38,865 nt of DNA from Streptomyces fumigatiscleroticus. Its GTDB lineage: Bacteria; Actinomycetota; Actinomycetes; Streptomycetales; Streptomycetaceae. Positions 32,009 to 38,865 of the stretch are shown piece after piece (the first letter of the stretch is position 1; every line of letters starts with the position of its first letter). Under the pieces are notes generated by a model. The model was not told where the DNA came from and ran no database searches. It saw only the letters and a list, made by a program, of their open reading frames with translations. A program made the translations under genes and the position numbers. The stretch lies in the NCBI RefSeq assembly GCF_014647975.1, contig NZ_BMQF01000035.1, positions 1-38,865 of the forward strand. The letters run 5' to 3'.

Positions 32009-32182
32009 TTACGCCTTCGGCTCGGGCAGCTCCCCAGGTCCGATCGGCACGATCTCGATGTTCATGGCCCCGGCGTCCTCGAGTTCCTGTTTCCGCCCGT
32101 CGGCGCTGCTCTTGTCGTAGCCGACGGCGGAAGCGCGCGGGGTGCCGTCGGCGTCGGTCCAGGTGAGCCCGAAGTGCTACAT
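32009..32182 (-). pseudogene. small hypothetical protein with amber codon 2
   Basis: From ATG 32182 codon 2 is TAG (32177-32179) and the frame then reads HFGLTWTDADGTPRASAVGY and DKSSADGRKQELEDAGAMNI to GELPEPKA and TAA. The sequence is a clean 57-codon protein of the sort common near Streptomyces mobile elements (W.DADG.P.ASAVGYDK). A C to G change would explain the stop (TAC to TAG). No alternative start with an SD is visible, so it is probably not made. Confidence 0.55.
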
Positions 32183-32842
32183 GGTGGTCGTCAAGGGGTC
32201 ATCATCGCTGTCGGCACTGACAGTGGCCTTTGAGGCGTCAGGCGACTGGTCCCCCCTCCTGTGGTGCCGTTCCACGCTTCGTGGCAGGGCATGGCAGGAG
32301 GGCGGACCACTCCAGATGGAGCAGGGCGGAGAGTGAGCGGTGGCAGCCGCAAATCAGCGCCACGGCGCGCCGGAAGACGACGACAGGCAGCATGGTCATC
32401 GACGACCGCCCTCGGCATGGCCTGTCCGGGGGCGTTGTCAGAGACACCAGTCAGCATGACCGTCACCTTGATACGGCTTCTTGAATACGGCCACTCCGTG
32501 ATCGGCTTCGCCTCAGGGTTGCTTGGCTCGATTCCCCAGGCATACCCGCGCTGACCTGCGGACGTGCGCCACAGGGGAGGCCGCCCGACAGCCGGCCGTC
32601 ACCAGGGCCGTGGTGGCCGGTTAAGGGTGCGCGCAGCGCATCGTGTGAAGCGAGGCCGAAGGCGCCCTCGACAGGCCGGCGCGGCTCGGTCTCCTTGGAC
32701 AGCGAAGTCGGCCGGGAGCGGTCTTGGGGAACTGCGGCGACCGACTTCGTTACCCGAGCGGGTGGCCTCAACGGCTGGCGATGTGGCTGATGCGGGTGCC
32801 CTTGCTTCGGGGGGCGCGACACGCTCCCGCAGGGACCTGCTG
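32183..32842. other. no recognisable gene
   Basis: 660 bases without a family pattern on either strand. Confidence 0.45.
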
Positions 32843-33451
32843 TCAGGCGGGCGGCCAGTTCCGCAGCGCCGCGTCGGCCACCTGCTGGAGTTCGGCGCGG
32901 GTGGCGCCGCCGGCAGCCTGGACGGCGATGCCGTTCGCCACGGTCATGACGTATCGGGCAAGCAGTTCCGGATCCGCGTCCGGGGGCAGGTCACCCTCGT
33001 CGACGGCCCGCTGGAACCGGTGGCGGAGGCGGGCACGGCCGTCGTCGCGCCAGGCGGTCAGGGCGTCCTGGGCGACCCGTCCGGAGTCGCCGGAGGCCAG
33101 CGAGCCCTGCACACCCAGGCACCCGGCGGGGCAGCCGGGGCGGGTGGTCGTGCTGACCGAGCCGGCGAGGAACGCCGTGGCCACCTCCCGGGCGCTCGGC
33201 TTCTCCAGCGCGCGGGCCGCATAGGCGGCGGGGCCTTCGGTGTAGCGCTCCAGGGCCTTGCGGAACAGTTCCTCCTTGTTGCCGAAGGCCGCGTACATGC
33301 TCTTGCGGGTGATGCCCATGGCGCGGGTCAGGTCGGTCAGGCTGGCGCCTTCGTAGCCCTGCTCCCAGAAGACCATCATCGCCCGCTCCAGGGCCTCGTC
33401 GGCGTCGAAGCCTCTCGGCCGGCCGATCGGCGCTTTCCGGGTGCTCTCCAC
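32843..33451 (-). CDS. TetR/AcrR family regulator
   Basis: The protein has 202 residues: RPRGFDADEALERAMMVFWE, QGYEGASLTDLTRAMGITRK and SMYAAFGNKEELFRKALERY form the TetR HTH, with a ligand domain containing RPGCPAGCLGVQGSLASGDS, the Cys-rich loop often seen in regulators of SDR/NemA-like enzymes that respond to electrophiles. GTG at 33451 was chosen with GGAG five nt upstream. The divergent SDR starts 93 bases away across a 19-bp perfect inverted repeat, so strong autorepression and co-repression are expected. Confidence 0.92.
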   Translation of the reverse strand: MESTRKAPIGRPRGFDADEALERAMMVFWEQGYEGASLTDLTRAMGITRKSMYAAFGNKEELFRKALERYTEGPAAYAARALEKPSAREVATAFLAGSVSTTTRPGCPAGCLGVQGSLASGDSGRVAQDALTAWRDDGRARLRHRFQRAVDEGDLPPDADPELLARYVMTVANGIAVQAAGGATRAELQQVADAALRNWPPA

Positions 33452-33470
33452 GGCTCCATCCTACCGCCTC

Positions 33471-33522
33471 GATACCGATCGGTGCAGAAGTGCTACGGTT
33501 CCATTCTGCACCGATCGGTATC
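33471..33522. promoter_or_regulatory. TetR operators: 19-bp perfect inverted repeat
   Basis: GATACCGATCGGTGCAGAA (33471-33489) is repeated inverted at 33504-33522 without a mismatch, 14 bases apart. Each arm itself contains the palindrome ACCGATCGGT, so the region offers two identical sites for the TetR dimer. They cover the space between the divergent starts. Confidence 0.9.
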
Positions 33523-33543
33523 TAAGTTTCGGGAGTTCAAGCA

Positions 33544-34290
33544 ATGGGACAGCTGGAAGGCAAGACCGCCGTCGTCACCGGCGGCAGCACCGGAATCGGC
33601 CTGGCCACCGCCGCGCGGCTGGCGTCCGAGGGCGCCCACGTGTTCATCACCGGCCGCCGCAAGGACGCGCTCGACAGGGCCGTCGAGTCGATCGGTTCCG
33701 CGGTCACCGCCGTGCCGGGCGACATATCGGAGCCGACCGACCTGGACCGGCTGTACGACGCGGTCCGTGACCGCGGCCGGGGCCTGGACGTGCTGTTCGC
33801 CAACGCGGGCATGGCCACGCTCGCACCGCTGGCACAGGCCACCGCGGAACAGTTCGACCAGATCTTCGGCGTCAACGTCCGGGGCACACTGCTCACCGTG
33901 CAGAAGGCGCTGCCGCTGCTCAACGACGGCGCCGCGGTGATTCTGAACGACTCCATCCGCGCCGACGACGGCCGGGAGGCCTTCGGCCTGTACGCGGCGT
34001 CGAAGGCCGCGATCCGGTCCCTCGGGCGGACCTGGGCCAACGAGCTGAAGGGCAGGGGCATCCGGGTCAACACGGTCGCGCCCGGCGCGATCGACACCCC
34101 CGGAGTCGACATCGCCATCGGCGAGGAGAACGCGGCCGCCATCAAGGCGGAACTCGCGGCGGGAGTGCCGATCGGCCGCAGGGGACGCCCGGAGGAGGTC
34201 GCCGCCGCCGTGGCCTTCCTCGCCTCCTCAGACAGCAGCTTCATGCTCGGCACCACCCTGCACGTCAACGGCGGCGAGAACCAGTTCTGA
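33544..34290 (+). CDS. short-chain dehydrogenase/reductase
   Basis: The protein has 248 residues and is a classical SDR: KTAVVTGGSTGIGLATAARL (TGxxxGIG), NAG at strand 4 (VLFANAGMATLAPL), catalytic Tyr and Lys in YAASK, and the end LGTTLHVNGGENQF. These NAD(P)H enzymes reduce a carbonyl or quinone; the substrate is unknown. GGGAG precedes the ATG by 7 nt. It is regulated by the divergent TetR. A GC hairpin follows at 34314. Confidence 0.93.
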   Translation: MGQLEGKTAVVTGGSTGIGLATAARLASEGAHVFITGRRKDALDRAVESIGSAVTAVPGDISEPTDLDRLYDAVRDRGRGLDVLFANAGMATLAPLAQATAEQFDQIFGVNVRGTLLTVQKALPLLNDGAAVILNDSIRADDGREAFGLYAASKAAIRSLGRTWANELKGRGIRVNTVAPGAIDTPGVDIAIGEENAAAIKAELAAGVPIGRRGRPEEVAAAVAFLASSDSSFMLGTTLHVNGGENQF

Positions 34291-34313
34291 CCCGGCCACG
34301 CGAAATCCCGATC

Positions 34314-34341
34314 GGCCGCGGGCGAGTCGCCGCCCGCGGCC
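34314..34341 (+). terminator. hairpin terminator after the SDR gene
   Basis: The perfect 11-bp arms GGCCGCGGGCG and CGCCCGCGGCC are separated by AGTCGC, 24 bases after the stop codon of the SDR gene. No U tract, as usual in actinobacteria. Confidence 0.7.
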
Positions 34342-34729
34342 TTCCGCCTGGCCGACACGAGTGCCCGCGCAGCACGCCCGGACTGGAACCGGAGCGCAAG
34401 ATCCACCCGACCCGTACGGCCGCCCAGCACCCCCAGCGTCACCTCCTACGACGAGGTTCGCCGGCAAGGAAGCCGAAACGACAGCGTTCGCTGCGAGACG
34501 CCTTGACCGGACGGCCAAAGGACACCCGGACACTGAACGAGCGGACGGCCCCGGCCCATCGACCGCCTGCCGCTCGCCGAACCTCCCCACTCGCTCGAGG
34601 TCTTGATCAAGTGAGGCGCGGAGTAGCCCTGGCCGTCTCCAAGAATCGCCATCAAACTGCGACGCTCCCGCTTACGCCATCGACCACGACCACCGCAGCG
34701 GGAGCAATCGTCAATACCTGTGGATGACC
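34342..34729. other. no recognisable gene
   Basis: 388 bases between the SDR terminator and the IS256-type remnant. No family pattern, hairpin or operator is visible. Confidence 0.4.
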
Positions 34730-35585
34730 TTAGTTGACGTCTATGCGTTTTGTTGTAGTTCGTCGATCCACCGGTTGCGAAGTTCGGGTGATCGGTTCGA
34801 ACAGTTCGGGTGTGGAGAGCTCGAACAGGAACTGAGTCAGCAGGTCCTCGTGTCCTGGTTCGATGTCGACGTCCTCCCGAGTGTGCAACTCCTCGGCCCA
34901 CGCAGTGAGGTCGGTAAGGGGTGCTTCGCTGGCAATGCGCGGAGTGCTCGACGAGGTGGCCGTTCTCGAAGCGGGCGCCTGCTCGGACGAGGGCGACGAG
35001 GTGGGCTTCGGTGATCGCGCACCAGCGGGCCTGGGCGGACTCGACCAGCTCGAACACCATCGCGAGGGCGGCGGCCGGGCTGCCGGCACCGCGGGTGACC
35101 TTGGTGCGGAGCTTGACGATGGAGAACGCCGACTCGATGGGGTTCGTGGTCCGCAGGTGGATCCAGTGCCCGGCCGGGAAGTCATCGAACGCCCTCGCCA
35201 GGGCGATCAGCTCCTTGGTGCCGTCCAGGCGGACTCCGAGCAGGACGAGGACGCACGAGTGCGCCTGCCCGGGGCGGACCTTGGGGTGCACCCCGTCCGC
35301 CCAGACGTAGACGAAGTCACGGTCCGACAGGTCACGCTCTTGGAAGGTGGCGTGGTCGTCGCTCCACTGCTTCGTCAGCCGGGTCACGGTCGCGGGCGAC
35401 AGGCCGGCCGCCGAGCCGAGGAACTGCTCCAGCGCGGGCACGAAGTCCCCGGAGGACAGGCCATGCAGGTAGAGCAGTGGCAGTACTTCGGAGATCTTCG
35501 GGGACTTGCGGCACCACGGTGCCAGGATCTTGGAGGAGAACCGTCGCCTCTCGCCGGTCTCCTCGTCGATGCGGCGGTCGTTCAC
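34730..35585 (-). mobile_element. IS256 (mutator) transposase remnant with internal deletion
   Basis: The minus strand reads VDEETG-like DEETGERRRFSSKILAPWCR, VLPLLYLHGLSSGDFVPALE and GVHPKVRPGQAHSCVLVLLG to KELIALA. It then jumps directly to FDDFPAGHWIHLRTTNPIES and RTKVTRGAGSPAAALAMVFE, ending VRAGARFENGHLVE. Between LIALA and FDDFPA an intact mutator transposase has over 100 residues, including a catalytic Asp and the C/H..KA region, so they were deleted in frame. About 100 N-terminal residues are missing too. After HLVE the frame shifts, and a stretch of unknown origin (LTDLTAWAEELHTREDVDIE; TPELFEPITR) leads to the stop at 34730. Confidence 0.8.
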
Positions 35586-35778
35586 GCGCGGGGCCCATCA
35601 AGCAATCATTCGGGAAGGTACGCTCTCCGCGTCCCGCCCGAGGCCAATCCACAGGTTCCGAGCATTGCTCCCAGTCTCTGGGACCGGGAGGACAACCCTG
35701 CGGCCGTGGGGGTGTCCGCGAGCGTCCATGACTCGACGGCGGTCTGAACCTGGAGCACGGGGGCGTAGGCTCCGAAGG

Positions 35779-36174
35779 ATGCGGATAGGCGAGTTGTCCA
35801 AGCGCACGGGCGTGAGTCCGCGCTCACTGCGGTACTACGAAGAGCAGGGCCTGCTGACCAGCTCACGCTCTGACGCGGGGCAGCGTCACTATTCCGATGC
35901 TGCGGTCCAGCGCGTGTCACTCATCCGACAGCTGTTCGACGCGGGTATGTCCAGCAAGGTGATCGCGACTGTGCTGCCGTGTGTGGACGTCCCGGGTGAC
36001 CTGGGCGTCGCCGAGGAGACGTTCACGGCGATGATGCGCGAGCGCGACCGGATCGACGCCGACATCGCGCACCTGATCGAGACCCGGGATGCACTCGACG
36101 TGCTGATCAGGGCCAACAGCCGACACCGGGCGGAGCTGTCCACGGCCCCGGAACCGGTGGCGCAGTCGGCCTGA
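35779..36174 (+). CDS. MerR family regulator
   Basis: The protein has 131 residues: MRIGELSKRTGVSPRSLRYY and EEQGLLTSSRSDAGQRHYSD form the MerR winged HTH, followed by the dimerisation helix (RERDRIDADIAHLIETRDAL) and a short tail lacking Cys ligands for metals, so an organic or redox signal is more likely. It lies on the same strand, 106 bases before the MDR reductase gene, with a MerR-type over-spaced promoter between them. The ATG at 35779 has only a GAAGG in front. Confidence 0.92.
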   Translation: MRIGELSKRTGVSPRSLRYYEEQGLLTSSRSDAGQRHYSDAAVQRVSLIRQLFDAGMSSKVIATVLPCVDVPGDLGVAEETFTAMMRERDRIDADIAHLIETRDALDVLIRANSRHRAELSTAPEPVAQSA

Positions 36175-36198
36175 TGCTGTGATCTGCGTCTCAGCCGG

Positions 36199-36230
36199 TT
36201 GCCCCTCACATCAATGTCAGAGGTGAGGAT
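36199..36230 (+). promoter_or_regulatory. MerR-type over-spaced promoter of the MDR gene
   Basis: TTGCCC (36199-36204) and GAGGAT (36225-36230) can serve as -35 and -10 boxes 20 bp apart, longer than the 17-18 bp optimum, as in MerR-controlled promoters. CCTCAC (36203-36208) and GTGAGG (36223-36228) form an inverted repeat between them. MerR-family activators twist such promoters to activate them. Confidence 0.6.
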
Positions 36231-36280
36231 GGCGACAACGCCCGGAATCACCGGGTCGGTCGTACGAGAGGCGGCGGAAG

Positions 36281-37204
36281 ATGGGGCAGGCGTGGGGTTT
36301 CGGCAGGTATGGCGGGCCTGAGGTGCAGGAGTTCTTCGATCGTCCCGACCCCGTCCCCGGTCGCGGCGAGGTGCTGATCCGGGTCGATGTCGCCGGCGTG
36401 AATCCCCTCGACCACCTTCTGCGCTCGGGTCTGGTCGACGGGCTCGACGGCGGGCGTCCGTTTCCCCGCGTGCTGGGCATGGAGGCAGCCGGAACCGTTC
36501 TCGCCCGGGGCGAGGACGTGGGCGGGCTCGAGGTGGGTGACGCGGTCTTCGGCTTCGCTCTCACCGGTGGCGGCACCTACGCCGAGACGACGGTGCTGTC
36601 CGCGCCGAACACCGCGCGCATCCCGGCGGGTCTGTCCGCGACCGTGGCGGCAACGCTGCCGGTAGCCGGGACGACCGCGGTGGACGTGCTCGACCAGCTC
36701 GGCCTCCCGGCCGGTGCCACGGTCCTGGTCAACGGAGTCGGGGGCGGGGTCGGCCTCGCCGTCGCCCGGCTGGCTGTCGGGCGCGAGCTGCGTGTGATCG
36801 GCACCGGGAGTACCGCCAAACGCGAGCACGCCGAGGCCATCGGGGTGCGGTTCATCGACTACACCGCCGAGGACGTCGCCGCCGCGGCACGCGAGCTGGT
36901 TCCGGACGGCTTCGACGGGATCGTCGACCTGGCCGGAGGCACCTCGCTGCGGACGGTCGCTCCGCTGGCCCAGGATCCCCGCAACGTCATCGCTGTGGGT
37001 GATATGTCTGTGCCCGATCTCGGTGGGCGTTTCGTCGAGCGTCGCGTCGACCGCGAGAACCTGGAGCGGTCGGCCCGGCTGGCCCTCGACGGACTCCTCG
37101 CACCCGTGATCACCGCGGTCCATCCGCTCTCCGACGCCCCGGCCGCCCTCGCCACCGTCGAGAACGGTCACACCTCGGGCAAGGTCGTCATCAAGGTGGC
37201 ATGA
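36281..37204 (+). CDS. NADP-dependent oxidoreductase (MDR, quinone reductase type)
   Basis: The protein has 307 residues: GroES-like N-terminal domain (YGGPEVQEFFDRPDPVPGRG; NPLDHLLRSG; LGMEAAGTVLARGEDVGGLE) and Rossmann domain with VLVNGVGGGVGLAVARLAVG at about 150, ending GHTSGKVVIKV. No structural zinc Cys cluster is present. It is activated by the MerR gene upstream, through the over-spaced promoter. GGCGGAAG precedes the ATG. Substrate unknown, probably quinone or enone. It belongs to the same superfamily as the gene at 10737 but is not closely similar. Confidence 0.9.
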   Translation: MGQAWGFGRYGGPEVQEFFDRPDPVPGRGEVLIRVDVAGVNPLDHLLRSGLVDGLDGGRPFPRVLGMEAAGTVLARGEDVGGLEVGDAVFGFALTGGGTYAETTVLSAPNTARIPAGLSATVAATLPVAGTTAVDVLDQLGLPAGATVLVNGVGGGVGLAVARLAVGRELRVIGTGSTAKREHAEAIGVRFIDYTAEDVAAAARELVPDGFDGIVDLAGGTSLRTVAPLAQDPRNVIAVGDMSVPDLGGRFVERRVDRENLERSARLALDGLLAPVITAVHPLSDAPAALATVENGHTSGKVVIKVA

Positions 37205-37613
37205 GAAGTGCCCGGCCGTCCGACGCTGTCGACCGTCCAATGCGGACCGACGCGAACCCGTGGTCAGCGCATCATCGACTGAGCACGTGACCTTACGGGG
37301 TTGAGCACGTTCAGGTGTACGCCGACACTGGGGGCTTACCTGCGGGACGAGCCCCTGCCTGCTCGGGCAGGAAGAGTCCGGGAACTACGCGCCCTATGGT
37401 CGTTCCCCGCAGTCGGTCCGGATCCGGACACGATCATCTATGAGGCAGAAGAGCAGGCAGGAGACCCCTGTTGTAGAGGGCCCGCGGTCGCAGGCACTTT
37501 CTCTTGATCGTGCGCGTCTCCGGCGAGACAGGCGCCTGGGCTCTGACGCCGACCGTCCGCACCCTTTCCAAGCAGTGCTGATACGGCGTACTCGGCTGCG
37601 AAGCAGGCCGGCC
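37205..37613. other. no recognisable gene
   Basis: 409 bases after the MDR gene. No family pattern or clear terminator. Confidence 0.4.
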
Positions 37614-37936
37614 TCATGGCCGCCCACGGCGGCGGGGCATGGGTGGCCGATCAAGTATTTCGACGTACAGGATCCGGCCGTCCACGACGTCCGGGCACAG
37701 CATGCCTTGCGAGGGCAGGAGCGGCACACACCGGTGGCCGGCGCCATAGGGCTGCCCCTGCGGATGAACTGCGGTCTGAAAGCTCTGGCAGAAGTCATCG
37801 TCGCAGTGGCACTCGTCAACCAGACGAAGATCCCACACACAGATGGCCAGCTCCCGTTCTCCGTCGTTCTCCAGGAGATCAGCTCTGCGACGAGCTCCGG
37901 GAAGACCTCGCGGACAAGGGGATAGTCCTGCTCCAT
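37614..37936 (-). pseudogene. small hypothetical protein, single frameshift
   Basis: ATG 37936 begins MEQDYPLVREVFPELVAELI in one frame. The sense continues as LENDGERELAICVWDLRLVD, ECHCDDDFCQSFQTA and GAGHRCVPLLPSQGMLCPDV to VVDGRILYVEILDR in a second frame, stop at 37614. One base lost near 37873 joins them. The pattern (PELvaEL, L.dl.ivd.C.Cgd.FC..fyta, GHR.v.L....GM...DVVdG.I..vE.L) is a conserved hypothetical family in Streptomyces, known to me only as such. Two Cys pairs (CHC...C) might bind metal. It is probably inactive. Confidence 0.6.
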
Positions 37937-38082
37937 GACCGAAAAGGTAGCTGGCGCCGCCAGCCTGGCACCTGGCTCGCCGATCGACCGCCGCCAGGGA
38001 CGCGGTCACTGACGGCAGGTCCTCCAGCGCACCAGGAGGGTCAGCCGGCCCGTTCCCGGCGCAGCGGCGGCGCAACTGCTCC

Positions 38083-38118
38083 GACGGGACTGACGGGACT
38101 GACGGGACTGACGGGACT
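38083..38118. repeat. 9-bp tandem repeat, four copies
   Basis: GACGGGACT is repeated without change at 38083, 38092, 38101 and 38110. The same GGGAC word recurs in the palindrome that follows. Confidence 0.9.
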
Positions 38119-38182
38119 GTAATCCCCGGTTGCTTCGTAGAGGGGACCAGCGGGACTCGGGACAAGAGCGTCAACTGAGTCC

Positions 38183-38416
38183 CGTTCGGTCCCGCAGCAG
38201 CGAGAAGCGCAGCTCAGATGCCATGGCAAAGAGAGGAACGGGACTGACGGGACCGCACGTGCAGGTTATCTGCATCAGGCGCACGCATGCGCGCGCGGAG
38301 ACAAGGTCGTATGACTATTGCTGAGTAGCTCATATCTGGCAGGTTCGGTCCCGTCAGTCCCGCTGCTCGTCGGTGTCGACACTCTGAGCTGCGCTTTTCC
38401 CTCGCGGGACCGAACG
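38183..38416. repeat. large interrupted palindrome
   Basis: The outer arm at 38183-38218 (contains CGTTCGGTCCCGC and GAAGCGCAGCTCAGA) pairs with 38383-38416. The inner arm CGGGACTGACGGGACCG (38239-38255) is repeated inverted without mismatch at 38346-38362. Both gaps between outer and inner arms are 20 bases, so the structure is symmetric around about 38300. The 90-base centre is richer in AT than its surroundings. Confidence 0.75.
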
Positions 38417-38431
38417 AGTCCGTCCCCGTCG

Positions 38432-38510
38432 AGAGCCGGCGTGTGGGGCCGGCTGCACGAGGCGATCCTTCAGCGGCTCGATGACGCCGACCTGCTCGAC
38501 CTTCCCATGC
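38432..38510 (+). mobile_element. IS5-type transposase N-terminal scrap
   Basis: The plus strand reads GVWGRLHEAILQRLDDADLL, like the G.W..LHE.LL..L...G.LDW start of many IS5 transposases, then loses sense. It abuts the right side of the palindrome. Confidence 0.45.
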
Positions 38511-38711
38511 GGGCCACGGGGCCAGAGGGAAGAGATTTGGTGACAACTGCCGCTATCCGCAGTAGGCCGGTTCGTGAGCGATGACACATGCGCAGAGCCA
38601 TCTGCGCAGCAGCAGTGCTTCCGTGTGATGACGTAGTACGGAGCCCGGAAGGCTCGTAGACGACCCCGTACCGGGGAGGGGCGCAATGACTTGCCAACCT
38701 AGGGTCCGTCT

Positions 38712-38865
38712 TCAAACGGATCTTGCCCAGAGCAGGAATGATGCGAGAGAGACCGCTGCTTCGTAGGAGGTTGCGGTCTTGCCGTACCTGGTCGCGATAC
38801 CACGGAAGCCCTTGAGCCGGTTGAAACAGCGCTCGACGATGTTGCGCTTGCGGTAGATCTCCCGG
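38712..38865 (-). mobile_element. IS5-type transposase, 3' end (runs off the window)
   Basis: The minus strand ends REIYRKRNIVERCFNRLKGF, then RGIATRYGKTATSYEAAVSL and ASFLLWARSV, stop at 38712. R..VER.FnrLK.frgiatRYdK...syla...lAs.llw.R is the Glu-containing C-terminus of IS5-family DDE transposases. GGGTCCGTCTTCAAACGGA just outside the stop is probably near the element's end. The rest lies beyond 38865, so its state cannot be judged. Confidence 0.85.

Overview
This is high-GC DNA with the codon habits, SD sequences and gene families of Streptomyces or a close actinobacterium. It looks like accessory sequence, such as a chromosome arm or integrated-element graveyard. About half of the window is intact genes. 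The rest is a patchwork of truncated, frameshifted or nonsense-mutated genes and insertion-sequence debris (IS5-type, IS110-type, IS256-type, and a conjugal-transfer protein fragment).

Layout. 1-3.2 kb: decayed genes (isoprenylcysteine methyltransferase-like, TcpC-like transfer protein, two frameshifted hypotheticals), then an intact P-loop ATPase (3260-3799). 3.8-9.2 kb, minus strand: a tight three-gene operon with 4-base ATGA overlaps. It encodes a small two-helix membrane protein with two copies of a Gly/Asn/Asp motif, a STAND/NACHT-like NTPase whose N-terminus carries the same motif, and a 1183-residue alpha-solenoid protein ending in about five membrane helices. I read this as an NLR-like signalling or immune system in which effector and NTPase talk through matched amyloid-like motifs; it is the leading candidate for an undescribed system here. 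9.5-13 kb: an SDR tail, a LacZ tail and other fragments.

10.7-37.2 kb is dominated by eight regulator/enzyme pairs, mostly divergent: HxlR-MDR, XRE-NAD epimerase, XRE-SDR, TetR-epimerase, HxlR-hydrolase, two TetR-SDR pairs and MerR-MDR. Several have clear operator-like repeats between the genes (two 17-bp copies at a 21-bp period; a 19-bp perfect inverted repeat; two palindromes in tandem; a MerR-type over-spaced promoter). Each probably senses a small molecule and induces a redox or hydrolytic enzyme. Between them lie a decayed LD-carboxypeptidase with an amber codon, a secreted I36 protease-inhibitor-like protein, a coiled-coil protein built from 21-bp repeats, and a GAF-ANTAR/STAS signalling cluster (24.2-26.7 kb).

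28,965-31,503 is bounded by 54-bp inverted repeats and holds an IS5-type transposase (frameshifted) plus a TetR and an SDR gene: an insertion sequence that carries a regulator/enzyme pair as cargo. The last kilobase contains a 9-bp tandem repeat, a large interrupted palindrome and two more IS5-type remnants, one running off the window end. I saw no rRNA, tRNA or CRISPR array.
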